Part shown: positions 34,055 through 44,102 of the stretch, one piece after another
How the letters are laid out: each line of letters starts with the position of its first letter
How positions within the stretch are numbered: the first letter of the stretch is position 1
Source: Mnemiopsis leidyi
Taxonomy: Eukaryota > Ctenophora > Tentaculata > Lobata > Bolinopsidae
Reading direction: 5' to 3'
Assembly (NCBI GenBank): GCA_000226015.1
Contig: JH153507.1
Location: 47,924-92,025 of the forward strand
DNA: 44,102 nucleotides
Position numbers and translations under genes: made by a program
The notes under the pieces: generated by a model
Databases searched by the model: none
What the model was told of the DNA's origin: nothing
What the model saw: the letters and a program-made list of their open reading frames with translations, nothing else

Positions 34055-35110
34055 TAACGGCTCAAGTCCTGCTGACACAAAGGTCAGATTATGCCAACCC
34101 GCTATCCAGCTCCGTCAGAGATGATTCAGAAGTAGTCCGTCGCACTGTACAATTGAGTGTTTAGAGCCTCAGTGCGAGAAAGTGCATCATATAGATATGA
34201 TTCAAATTCTGGAGAAATCAAAATGTCAGAAGAGTCAGCTATCAGATTGCTGTACCTATGTCGTACGTTATTCAAGACAGAAATGTTATCAAATTACAAA
34301 TGGACAAAAGTGCCTTGCTTATTACTCAAAGTCTTTTATAAGCATGCCTTTTTGAGTTGTTTTTAGTTTTTCCGTGTATATTCATTCTCATTATTTGTGA
34401 CCATAGCATAAAATTTATTCAAATTTTCCCAAAAACGACCTTCCAAACACCGTGTTGCGTTAAAGCATCAAGCATTTTTTTATCTTTAATCAATCAATTA
34501 GTCAATATCTGCCACTAATTAAACGTTTGGCGATGCTTTTTAGTGGATTTCGTCTTTTTGTTTTACGTTTCCGTAGTATTTTAAAAGTTTAATGACTTCG
34601 AGTTACATAAACTTAGTTAAATATGCAAACTTACATACTTTACATATTCAGTTATCTCGTAGTCGTGTCAAAAACTTAGATCAGAAATTATTTTGACAGA
34701 TTCTAGAATTAGCTATTTAGTGACAGAGGTAGAGGACCTGACAATTTCCAATATATCATATATATATCATAATATTTAATCTATGAAATTTAGCCTTATG
34801 ACAAAATATTGCAATAATTTTATTTGACCGTGATGATTGTTTAAAATGTTTACTTGTTTCTTGACTTAATCTCATTTTTTCGTTTTCTGAAGCATAAATA
34901 AATAACTCGTATAATAACATTGAAAAACTATTCCAGCCTTTTTCGTTTGTCCAGATTTATTTAAATAACAAAACAAGATTCATAAATTCACATCTGAAAA
35001 CACAATAAAATTTTCTTTATAAAATTTTCTCAAATTTGAAATTGTCAACTGCCCTTACTACTTACCTTTATGTTTAACATCAATATACCCTCAGTTCTAC
35101 CAGGCTAGCT
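34055..35110. other. Borealin 3' flank and intergenic region
   Basis: AT-rich. An AATAAA within ATAAATAAATAA near 34,895-34,906 could be a polyadenylation signal. The short frame at 34,157-34,366 has no domain and does not resemble the missing borealin C-terminal domain. Confidence 0.5.
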
Positions 35111-35316
35111 AATTGTAAAAATGACTGTGATATGATACACTAATGATACAATAACACTAATGACTAATGATACAGTTATGATACACTAATGACTAATGAG
35201 ACAGTTATGACACACTACTTACTTATGATACAGATATGATACACTAATTACTAATGATACAGTTATAATACACTGATTACTAATGATACAGATATGATAC
35301 AACTATGATACACTGG
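35111..35316. repeat. Imperfect ATGATACA / ACTAATGA tandem repeat that reaches into a coding start
   Basis: Irregular units such as ACTAATGATACAGTTATGAT repeat from about 35,130. The last unit (ATGATACAC at 35,305) contains the start codon and second and third codons of the following gene. An in-frame TGA occurs within the array just upstream, so the frame opens inside the repeat. Confidence 0.85.
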
Positions 35317-36531
35317 GGAAGCTCGATACCGTGTGCACTGTTTATAAACAACAGAAAGGAATGTGTTATAAACCTCCCAGACACTGCCTCCTGGGACCAG
35401 ATCACATCTGAAGTGTCCCAGAAGTTCCACCTCGCCCCAGAGAGGTGGCTCTACACCCTCACGGACCTGGGGGCGAGTCAGGAGGTAGCTACTGAGGAAC
35501 AGTTCAGGAGGATAAAGGAGTCCTGTGTGAGGGATAGAACCTTGTTGCAGTTAAATGTGTGTACCAGACAGGAGGGTGCTCTGTCCGGTGTGACGTCACA
35601 GAGCTGTCAGGAGACTGACACAACATTCCAGAGTGCGGTAGAGGAGGCTGTGAGGAGATACCTTGCTAAGCATGGAGCAGAGTTGGTGCAGGAGTTAGCT
35701 CACCAGAATAAACTGTGTTGTTGTAACACCAGCAGGGCTGGGTCTGGTAACCTTGGCGCGCAGCATCAGGAGGTTGTGTTTGGGGATATGGTGTTAGATA
35801 ACAGTGACAGTGTTTTTACAACCCAGGGTACTGGTAACAGTGCTGTGTTTACAGGAGGTACATGTACTGGTAACAGCAGTTTGTTAAGAGGGAGTTCTTA
35901 CTCTACTGTTCATGTTGAACCCCCCTCTACTTCTTCTTCTATTCCCTTGTACTCAACTCTTTTATCACGTGATCCAACCCCTCCCTCACTTCCTCACAAC
36001 AGAAACAGGAAATCAGACAGAGAAGAAACAGACCCTGAACAGACCAACAGCAAGAAAGCGAAAGTGATCCCCCCAGACCGGGAATATATTCTAGCCCCCT
36101 GTAAAAACAACATAATTTCGACCCCTCCTGACGCCGCTGTGGAGGTAGTGTGGAGTCTGGTGGTGAAACGTGGTGTCCGGAGCAGGTGGGAGCTGGTGGA
36201 CGAGGGTGGCACAATCCACCCCGTGGGTGGGGCGGGGGCTGGCAGGTGGACTGTTTCCACTGATAATATCCAGGAGTTTGCTGTACAGTTTGTAGCGCCC
36301 GCTGTAGAAGGTGTGTATGAGAGTAGGTGGACATTGAAACAAGACGGTATTGTCAGAGAGACAGTTACACTGTGTTGTATGAAAGTTATTACAAACCCTG
36401 ACAGTAACCAGGGAAGTGGGTTAGCTTGTCACGGTAACATTCCTGCTGATGTTTCTGTTCCTAAGTTCCTGAACAGTAACAAAGTTTTTTGTATGAGCAG
36501 CAATGAAGCTCCATCTTCTAGTAACACGTAA
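35305..36531 (+). CDS. PB1-like plus NBR1-like (FW) domain protein
   Basis: Intronless, 408 residues. The N-terminal part (about 8-86) has PB1-domain character: ALFINNRKECVINL, SWDQITSEVSQKF, then a TEEQFRRIKES helix and LLQLNV strand. A helix (108-135) precedes a Cys patch CCC (138-140) and a Ser/Thr/Gly-rich linker. A basic cluster (RNRKSDRE, NSKKAKV; 232-254) looks like a nuclear signal. Residues about 265-345 resemble the NBR1 central Trp domain: VVWSLVVKRGVRSRWELV, then PAVEGVYESRWTLKQDG. In NBR1 these domains mediate autophagy-receptor assembly and cargo contacts. Here there is no ZZ zinc finger and no UBA, so it is not an NBR1 orthologue. Both domain calls are by eye. The start is within a tandem repeat; an unseen upstream exon is possible. 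Confidence 0.7.
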   Translation: MIHWGSSIPCALFINNRKECVINLPDTASWDQITSEVSQKFHLAPERWLYTLTDLGASQEVATEEQFRRIKESCVRDRTLLQLNVCTRQEGALSGVTSQSCQETDTTFQSAVEEAVRRYLAKHGAELVQELAHQNKLCCCNTSRAGSGNLGAQHQEVVFGDMVLDNSDSVFTTQGTGNSAVFTGGTCTGNSSLLRGSSYSTVHVEPPSTSSSIPLYSTLLSRDPTPPSLPHNRNRKSDREETDPEQTNSKKAKVIPPDREYILAPCKNNIISTPPDAAVEVVWSLVVKRGVRSRWELVDEGGTIHPVGGAGAGRWTVSTDNIQEFAVQFVAPAVEGVYESRWTLKQDGIVRETVTLCCMKVITNPDSNQGSGLACHGNIPADVSVPKFLNSNKVFCMSSNEAPSSSNT

Positions 36532-37093
36532 TGATTGTCTTGTTAACACTCGGTATTTTGTTTGTAAAATCTGTACTGTTACTTTGATATCTAGCTTCTT
36601 AGCAAGATAGATAGCAATATGGTTTGCTACTTAGCTACTTAGCTATAGATGGTTAGCTAACATTATCGTAATTGTGTTTAAGACAGGTAAAGACATGTAT
36701 GTTTACTGCAAGTAGGTTTGTAATATTATTTCCTGCAGTGACTATCTGATACTTCACCGTGGTTTCTTTTATTCATTTAATCACTTTCACAGCAAAAGTT
36801 ACATCTTCGTGTGCTTCATTGATTGTATTCTGACCATGTTTAGTTTTGATAAATTATTATTTTCGAATCTGTTACTTAATTAATTATTCATATGATCTCA
36901 AGATTTCAGCAGAATACTGAATTTCAATTTCACCTGTTTCCGTTTCAAGCCTGATGCTTTCTTTAGTTTAAACTAAATTTCAATCAACAAGAATGAAAAT
37001 TGTTACGAATCTTGGACTTGTAACTGTCACAAAATGGTCTTCTCCTTAATTTCTGTAACTATGAACGTTCTAGTTGGTGAAATCGCCTAGGAC
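36532..37093. other. Intergenic region, NBR1-like to CtIP
   Basis: No gene seen. TAGCTA-rich short repeats occur near 36,590-36,660. An acceptor-like GAACGTTCTAG lies at 37,072-37,073, 20 bases before the CtIP ATG. Confidence 0.55.
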
Positions 37094-39991
37094 ATGGACG
37101 TATCGAAGATCAGAGAAGATTTCTCGAGTCACTTACTGCAACTAGACGAACTTAACAAGAAATTGATCGAGCAGATCTCTGGTAAAACCTTCTTCCAAGT
37201 TTTTATAGTTTCAGCTCTCTGCTTTAAACTTTCTGCTTTTAGTGTTGGACTTCTGCTTTCAGAGTTTTAGCCTATCTGATTCTTCTATCGCTGGCTTCAT
37301 TGTCTAGATACTTCAATATATCTTCAAACCTTACCTTTCACCTTATGAAATTTCAAATTTATGTTTTGCTTAACGTATGTAATTTTTAGTGTATGGTTAT
37401 CCATTATACACTCCATATTCTCGAAACACAACTTGCGAGGACAGTCACACTTTTACGTGTTGGAGACTTATCTGTTACGCGCGGAGACACAGCTGTAATC
37501 AAAATGTTGTTAATTTCGCGCAAACAACCCGCGATTTGACGAAAATTTGAATCCTAAGCCTAGCTAATAGCTAGCTTAATAGGCTAGCCATTTTAGCTTG
37601 AAGCTATTAGCTAGTCCTGCCTGCTTAGAGTAGTATGTGAAACCCTTGTGTTCAAAGAACACATTTCTGACTGGTACATTCGGTGACTTTAGTCTCGCAT
37701 GTCAGATAACGACACGTGAACAGAAAAACAAATTCAGATTTGCAAAGTCAACTCGAAGAACAGCGGAACCACAACACAACAACTAAAGAACTGTTGTTGA
37801 AGACACAAAACAAGCTGAACAAGTAGGTACTGTAGTTACCGTAAAGCCTAAAGGGTAAATGTGGTAGTTAGTTTGTGTACAGAGTGTTAGGACTTTTAAA
37901 CTGAATAATGAGGGATCAGATACTGCTGACTGCTGTATGTGCTGCTTTTGTCAAAATAAGTCGTCACTAAATGCAGTGCTTGTAATGAATTACTAACAAT
38001 AATTTGATCATTATTGGCAATGGGAAGGTGTTCTTGTGCAAGAGGAGTGTACAAGGGAAGTGCACAAGAGTGTACAACACTCCCCTTGTACACTCGGCTT
38101 TATTTATGTTCTGAAAGAATTAGAACATACATTTCGCAACTACTTCTACACAATTAAACTTACATTTTTCCAGGACAGACGCTGAAAACAGACAGCACGT
38201 AAAGAAAGTAGCACACTACAAAAGTAGACTGAAACAGACACACGACAAAACAAAAGAAGCAGAGAAAGGCTGGATATCACTTACTAAGTACTTGAAGTCA
38301 TTTCACAACAATTGTAAATGTCAGGCTAAAGATAGACCTGTAACCGAGCCTTCTCAGTAAGTTGAACTTCATATTATGTCTTACGTTTTTGTAGGAGTAA
38401 ACGATTGTCATGTTTTTCAAACGTTGAAAACTATGTTTTATCCTTTAATTAACTCCTACTTTTCGTTCTGTTTCGTTGTCCGAAACAACAAAATAACACA
38501 CTACCCTCTCTAACCTACTTATATTTCAGAGTGCAGCTGGACATGGCCTCTCCCACCCCCTCCCCAGACAGAACAACACCCAGCTCCTCCCACCTCACTT
38601 CTCCCACCCAGCTCATACTGAGACCTGCCGATCCGAAAGTGTTCAGAAACCCTAAAAGTCCTAAACTGTCTCGTAAACGAAGCTCCACAAACTTGAAAGT
38701 CTCCCCGGCAGTGGTAGGTGCCATATTCCGAACAAGCCCCAAACACCGAGTATCTAAATTGAAAAGGACTAAGCCGACCTCTCCAAAGTCTGTCAAGAAA
38801 CTGTGTCTGTCTGTGAGTCCTGGGGTGAATAAAAATCCGGGAGTAGCTGCAGATGAAAGCTTGGTGTTGTACGCTGCAGACTCCCAAATACCAGATGAAA
38901 ATAATCTATCAGTAAACAGTGATATTAGTCTAGTACACATTACCTCGAGATCCCCAGACAATGTGGATCCTGGCATTTGCCCTGATAGTCCAAGAAGTCC
39001 TATCTTAAATCTCGGTGTCGAGTCTCCTGTACAGATTCAAACTTGTAAATCTGGGGATAATGGAAATGTTGGAGCTGACAGTGTGGTAACAAGTGTAAAC
39101 AGGGAGACAAGACAGTTTGGGTTGCTCACTGAGTGTAATAACAATATTTCTATATCGGAGGAAAAGTTGGGATTCAGTTTGCCGGAGAACATGAACCCGC
39201 ACTTTAATGATGATGCAGAGACAATTATTGAAAGATCCGAAAATGAAGATAATGCTGTTAATAATGGTGTTGATGATGACGACTTTAAAATATCTAAACC
39301 TTCGAGTTCTAATGGAAAATCATCAAACAATGTGAGTATTATTTGTATCCCTCTATTGGAATTAAAAATAAAACTTGGATTTTACAATTTGTCGGATGTA
39401 TAAACAATAATAATATAATATCCAGTTATAACATATCACTCATAATATGTAATAATTAATTAAGTGCCAAGATCTCCGAAGTTTTACAGTCTCTTCAACG
39501 CCCAATACAAAGAGTCTTACTTAGGTGAAGACAGATTTCAAGTACAAGAAAGTTGTAAGGAAGAAGGAAGAAAGAGCCAAGTTGGCGGCATCTTCTTGTC
39601 CGAGCTGCTACCGGTATTACAAAGCGTGTGGACTAGATGAGGAGGAGATAGCTAAACTTATCGGTGAGAATTACTCTTCACAGCGGGAGATTTTCCCCTG
39701 CTTTTTGTGGTGTTGGGATCAGGAATGCTTGTATTCAACTTTACTATTCCAACGAAATTCTTTGTTTGTGTTTTCCCGCTGGAATCAATCCAACTAAACT
39801 TGAAATAAACAAAATGTAACCTATAGTTCCCTACAGGAGACGTGTCGAGACACCGGCACCAGCACGGACAGATATCAAACACTCCCCCTGGTCTCTGGGA
39901 CCTGACTATCGACCACGCTCCCATTCCTACTGAGCCGGCCTCACAGCGGAAACCAAGGAAGAACAGATATATTACTCGTAGAGATTGCTGA
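37094..39991 (+). CDS. RBBP8: CtIP/Sae2 DNA end-resection factor
   Basis: Six exons, 37,094-37,181; 37,738-37,822; 38,174-38,356; 38,530-39,331; 39,525-39,663; 39,837-39,991, give 483 residues (human CtIP is 897). The family activates the MRE11-RAD50-NBS1 nuclease to start resection of double-strand breaks in the nucleus. Exons 1-3 encode a helical N-terminus (DELNKKLIEQ, DLQSQLEEQ, HYKSRLKQTHDKTKEAEK) suited to oligomerisation. Exon 4 is a long disordered region with many SP/TP sites. The C-terminal Sae2-like domain is clear: YKKVVRKKEERAKL (393-406), CPSC (411-414), SRHRHQ (436-441) and NTPPGLWDL (447-455). Thr448-Pro corresponds to the CDK site of human CtIP (T847) and Sae2 (S267). The last codons fall inside a 32-bp tandem repeat, so the C-terminus is repeat-derived. 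Confidence 0.9.
37560..37615. other. TAGCTA-rich inverted repeat in CtIP intron 1
   Basis: CCTAGCTAATAGCTAGCTT is partly complementary to AGCTATTAGCTAG at about 37,603-37,615, so the segment can fold. Similar TAGCTA clustering is seen at 36,590-36,660. Confidence 0.6.
38058..38094. other. Inverted repeat in CtIP intron 2
   Basis: GAGTGTACAAGGG (about 38,045-38,057) pairs with CCCCTTGTACACTC (about 38,081-38,094), with two further TGTAC-containing units between. This is a small foldback structure with no coding role seen. Confidence 0.55.
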
Positions 39992-40060
39992 GAAACAGAT
40001 ATATTACTCGTAGAGATTGCTGAGAATCAGATATATTACCAGTGGAGATTGCTGAGAATC
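39964..40060. repeat. Three-copy 32-bp tandem repeat at the CtIP stop codon
   Basis: Units starting CAGATATATTACTCGTAGAG begin at 39,964, 39,996 and 40,028. The first copy encodes the final CtIP residues and stop; copies two and three are in the 3' UTR. Confidence 0.9.
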
Positions 40061-40628
40061 ACTGTTTAAACTGTAGTGACGTCAGAAGCTAGTGTATAAT
40101 GTACAGACTGGGTTAGAGTTAGATTTGTTAATATGACATATAGGTGTCTCCTTTAGGCCCTTCCGTTTCCTGCAGGCTGCTTACTATTTTAATTTGTGGG
40201 TTTAATAATTGCATTTTGCGGGATATATCAGACTAAATTGCATACTATGTCCTTGTCGGGGCCGGGGTTGGATTAAAGGTTCTCTATTAAAGCGGACCAT
40301 GTTGGATCTGATAATGTGACAAAGTTCGGTAAACTTCCCTGGTCAGTGTTAGACCTTCTTTCGCCGCGTTAGACCTTCTCCAGCATACCTCAGTGTTAGA
40401 CTTTCTGTCATCAGACCGTCTTTCTAGGTCCTAGCCGCTCAGCTCGACTAACCTTACATCTAGTCTGGTATTGCTTATTATCCTTGAGTTAAACTTAATT
40501 TTAATAATCACTAACTTTCATCGTTACAATAGTTAATGTTAGACCTATGCTTGTGCTCACTTCCTTTGATTTTGCAGATGTTTGGGAATTGTTTTTTATC
40601 GAAACACTGTCTGTCGAGGTAACTGTTT
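40061..40628. other. CtIP 3' flank
   Basis: No gene seen. CAGTGTTAGAC(C/T)TTCT recurs about three times near 40,345-40,405. ATTAAA near 40,286 could serve as a weak polyadenylation signal. Confidence 0.5.
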
Positions 40629-40820
40629 GAGTCTCCTCCTGCTAACTGTTGCCTGGTAACTGTTGCCTGGTAACTGTTGCCTGGTAACTGTTGCCTGGTA
40701 ACTGTTGCCTGGTAACTGTTGCCTGGTAACTGTTGCCTGGTAACTGTTGCCTGGTAACTGTTGCCTGGTAACTGGTGCCTGGTAACTGGTGCCTGGTAAC
40801 TGCTATCTGGTAACTGCGCT
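40629..40820. repeat. 14-bp minisatellite (GTAACTGTTGCCTG)
   Basis: About twelve consecutive 14-base units; the early copies are identical and the last few drift (TGGTGCCTG, TGCTATCTG). Because units abut with no spacers, this is not a CRISPR array. Confidence 0.92.
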
Positions 40821-40920
40821 CTGGTTACTGTTTGGTGAATTGTTCATATCGAGACGGTTTCTGTCGAGGTTTTCTACGTTGGTTGTCGATTTTTCCTCCG
40901 GCCTCCCCGTATCATATTTG

Positions 40921-41137
40921 TATTTGTATTTTTCTATGTTGTTACACCTGTACCCAGGCTTTTACAGTTTTACTGAAGGGGCTCCTGGAAGATTCTAGAT
41001 CTTTTAATGGAGACCCTCCTCATTCACTCCTCAATCACGATTTCCCGGTCATTCGACTGAGTCGACCGTAGAAGATTGCATATAATGCAAATGTTCTTAG
41101 CGCACTCCTCCAGGATTGGTGGATCTGGGAATCGATC
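40921..41137 (-). mobile_element. tRNA-derived SINE, family 1, minus strand, truncated at the B box
   Basis: In reverse complement it reads from GGATCGATTCCCAGATCC through the shared body to CTGGGTACAGGTGTAACA and an AAATACAAATA tail. It is the only family-1 copy here in this orientation. Confidence 0.82.
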
Positions 41138-42160
41138 CATATAAGATTCTTCCCAAAACTAAGATTGAAGAATTCTGACGTTTAACGTGCTAGTCGTGGC
41201 TCGGGGTCAGAGCTATTCTTTATATTTCAGCCAATCAAATCTAAGAGCATTATATTTCCATTATACGGGTAGTGGGCCTTGATCGAGTTCCATGTCGCAA
41301 TTTGATTATAGTTTCTCTGAGATTGCTTTCAGTGCTGTCAATATAGGCAATCATGATAGACAAATATTAAATTTTGTTTTATTATTTCTTTGAGTTGATT
41401 TGTAGATTTTATCTCGTATCTTAAACTCTTTAAAAAACTGTCAAACAAGGCCGCTTCGTAGAAGTAGCTCTAGAAGTTTCATAACTTCCAATCCTACCCT
41501 CCCTGTGGCTAGAACCGTGACACCCGATTTGATATGGAGGCGTGTCTCTACTTGAGTATACTTGAGTTCATGACATTTACCTAATTGATCCAGCGTGCAG
41601 ACTGAAGCTTTATTCCCCGCACTATTTCATCAACTTGATTTGTTCCCGCACTAGAAATTGAACAAATACAGAGCACCTCTCCCTATAAGTATAACTCTAC
41701 TCTCTCTCTCCTGCAAGAAATACCTTAGCTTCCTGGACATTTCATCACGGTGCCCCAAACTCTCCATTTAATTATCAACTTTTGGAGCCGGTCTTCATTT
41801 TCGCAATAACTTTCCCTGCTTCCACTTAGAACTGTGTACTGGTAGACCTTTGAGTGGGCATTAGTGAGGAAGCCATGATTTGAAGTAGGAACAGTGTTAA
41901 ACAACTCCAGTCAATATTTGTTCTTCTATTTCCCAATCTCTCCACAGGGAGCTTCTAGAGTTGAGCGCTTCAAATGTCACAATTTTCGTGATTTTCCTAT
42001 TTCGTATGGCCAATAGAAAGAAGCCAGAACTTTCTGCCAACCCTGGTTGAACTAATACAAGATACCTGTCGTAGTTAGGAGAGCTGCTGGAGACAGCTAA
42101 TATTCCCAACCTAACTGTTGTTTGACGTAGGAGCATGTCTTTTGATGATTTGTTGTCTAA
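41138..42160. other. Non-coding stretch, no gene seen
   Basis: Mixed AT-rich sequence. The minus frame 41,897-42,229 is an open stretch that runs into the repeat below and has no domain. Confidence 0.55.
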
Positions 42161-44102
42161 CGTTCTAACATTCCTCCCAGACAACTGTCTCCATGACAAC
42201 AGTTTCCAGGGCAACTGTCTCCATGGCAACTGTATCCAGGACCCCTACATTCACACGCTCTGAAATTCAAAATGTTGCGACTCGCCGAATCTTCTTCGTA
42301 TTACATTTCGCTACAAAGCAGTTGTAAGGTTTTCTTATAATTGGACAACCTAAATCCGGTGCCATCGCGTGGCCTGGATTGTTGAGACTATTAATACATG
42401 CCACCTGGACCGTGTGAATATTTGTTGAGTTTAAATACTTTCAGTCCATTATGCGCACAATGCTTCATTCTTGGTTAAGACTGATATCCCGGCAGCGCAT
42501 GCGTGTGTTAATCGCTCTATTACAGTTCTCCCATTATTAGGTCCGTGCCTTTAAAACATGCCATGCGTGAAATTCTACTGTTTGCATCACAGATTATCTA
42601 GGTTGCTAGGTAATATATATAATAGGTAATATCTCGTTAACTTAAAAGGATGGTTTAATCCCAGACAGTATCCCTTGTAGACGTGGCGTTGAAACAGAGG
42701 AATTAGAACAAGGAAACAGTACAACCTCCTCCCCTGAAGGATAGAGCACTATCGAACAGTATCTCTCGTTCTCTTTTAGTTAGGTCGTGCAGTAGACAGT
42801 AGGATAGAGCACTATCGGACAGTATCTCTCGTTCTCTTTTAGTTAGGTCGTGCAGTAGGTGCTAGGTGCTAGGCAGCAAGTAGTGGTCGCTAGGCAGCAA
42901 GTAGTGGTCGCTAGGCAACAGGTTGTAGATGCTAGGCAGCAAGTAGTAGTCGCTAGGCAACAGGTGCTAGGTGCTAGGCAGCAAGTAGTGGTCGCTAGGC
43001 AACAGGTGCTAGGTGCTAGGCAGCAAGTAGTGGTCGCTAGGCAACAGGTTGTAGGTGCTAGGCAGCTAGTAGTGGTCGCTAGGCAGCAGGTGGTAGGTGC
43101 TAGGCAGCAAGTAGTGGTCGCTAGGCAGCAAGTTGTGGTCGCTAGGCAGCAGGTGTTCCGTGCTAGGCAGCAGATGTTCCGTGCTAGGCAGCAGGCAGTA
43201 TGCTGTAGAAGCTTGGCAGAAGGCGGTAGTAGTGTAGGCGGTAGGCAAGTTCCTCCCCCAGTAGCTGAATTATAGTTCCTCCCCCCAGTAGCTGGATTAT
43301 AGTTCCCCCCCCCAGTAGCTGGATTATAGTCCCCCCCCCAATAGCTGGATTATAGTTCCCCCCCCCCCCCACGTTCTAACATTCCTCCCAGACAACTGTC
43401 TCCATGACAACAGTTTCCATGGCAACTGTCTCAATGGCAACTGTATCCAGGACCCCTACATTCACACGCTCTGAAATTCAAAATGTTGCGACTCGCCGAA
43501 TCTTCTTCGTATTATATTTCGCTACAAAGCAGTTGTAAGGTTTTCTTATAATTGGACTACCTAAATCCGGTGCCATCGCGTGGCCTGGATTGTTGAGACT
43601 ATTAATACATGCCACCTGGACCGTGTGAATATTTGTTGAGTTTAAATACTTTCAGTCCATTATGCGCACAATGCTTCATTCTTGGTTAAGACTGATATCC
43701 CGGCAGCGCATGCGTGTGTTAATCGCTTTATAACAGTTCTCCCATTATTAGATCCGTGCCTTTGAAACATGCCATGCGTTAAATTCTACTGTTTGCATCA
43801 CAGATTATCTAGGTTGCTAGGTAATATATATAATAGGTAATATCTCGTTAACTTTAGAGGATGGTTTAATCCCTGACAGTATCCCTATTCCCTTGTAGAC
43901 GTGGCGTTGAAACAGAGGAATTAGAACAAGGAAACAGTACAACCTCCTCCCCTGAAGAGCACTATCGGACAGTATCTCTCGTTCTCTTTTAGTTAGGTCG
44001 TGCAGAAGGTGGTAGGTGGTAGGTGCTAGGCAGCAAGTAGTGGTTGCTAGGCAACAGGTAAGGGGGTGCTAGGCAGCAAGTTGTGGTCGCTAGGCAACAG
44101 GT
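42161..44102. repeat. Large tandem repeat, 1,211-bp period, running off the window
   Basis: CGTTCTAACATTCCTCCCAG begins at 42,161 and again at 43,372. The following ~650 bases match closely in both copies with small insertions and deletions, and both lead into a minisatellite. In copy one, about 42,745-42,860 contains a further internal duplication (CACTATCGGACAGTATCTCTC block) that copy two has once. Copy two is still in its minisatellite at the window end. Confidence 0.9.
42859..43200. repeat. Minisatellite of GCTAGGCAGCAAGTAGTGGTC units
   Basis: About sixteen 21-base units, variants with GGCAACAGGT and GGCAGCAGGT. The period is divisible by three, so a repetitive ARQQVV frame stays open; I do not consider it a gene. 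It is followed by several CCCCCAGTAGCTGGATTATAGTT-type units with C runs (43,255-43,370). The same minisatellite restarts at about 44,020. Confidence 0.92.

Noticed and set aside
34157..34366. Downstream frame as the missing borealin C-terminal domain
   Set aside because: The peptide shows no resemblance to the dimerisation domain and no suitable acceptor precedes it.
35939..36342. Three minus-strand frames
   Set aside because: They are shadows of the NBR1-like coding exon in GC-richer coding sequence.
38515..38976. Minus-strand frames of 122 and 153 codons
   Set aside because: They are antisense to CtIP exon 4; the plus-strand frame has matching splice phases and the family C-terminus downstream.
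40629..40820. CRISPR-like regular array
   Set aside because: The 14-bp units abut directly with no spacers, and the host is a eukaryote.
42859..43275. 138-codon frame encoding ARQQVV repeats
   Set aside because: It is a product of a 21-bp minisatellite whose period is divisible by three; there is no non-repeat coding sequence around it.

Overview
The window looks like nuclear DNA from an invertebrate animal. Genes are split by GT-AG introns of roughly 100 to 1,300 bp, non-coding DNA is AT-rich, tRNA-derived SINEs and foldback or MITE-like elements are scattered throughout, and the recognisable proteins are animal-type housekeeping and chromosome-biology factors (CtIP, borealin, TRMT10A, DPH3, SDHAF1). 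I cannot place it more precisely from the sequence alone. A 13-base N run at 12,291-12,303 with identical 372-bp sequence ending and starting at its edges shows this is an assembled scaffold with a local assembly fault.

Region 1-12,940 is gene-poor. It holds tandem repeats, a roughly 1.07-kb inverted-repeat foldback element (10,067-11,138), and only weak coding evidence: two possible minus-strand exons near 0.78-1.03 kb and 9.7 kb.

Region 13,343-39,991 is gene-dense and every gene I can support is on the plus strand. In order: a six-exon phospholipid-phosphatase-family protein that has lost its catalytic residues; a 13-exon, roughly 920-residue low-complexity/coiled-coil protein with a small Cys/His cluster; SDHAF1 (assembly of respiratory complex II); DPH3 (diphthamide synthesis and tRNA modification); TRMT10A (tRNA m1G9 methyltransferase); a short signal-anchored protein resembling the N-terminus of glucosidase II beta; an intronless 613-residue protein I do not recognise; borealin (chromosomal passenger complex); a PB1-like plus NBR1-like protein whose start codon lies in a tandem repeat; and CtIP/Sae2 (DNA end resection). 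Splice-acceptor-like sequences lie just upstream of the first ATG of several of these genes, which fits either 5'-UTR introns or spliced-leader trans-splicing. The genes do not form one pathway; they are unrelated cellular functions packed together.

Region 39,992-44,102 is repetitive: a 14-bp minisatellite, a reverse-oriented SINE, and a large tandem repeat with a 1,211-bp period that carries its own internal minisatellite and runs off the window end.
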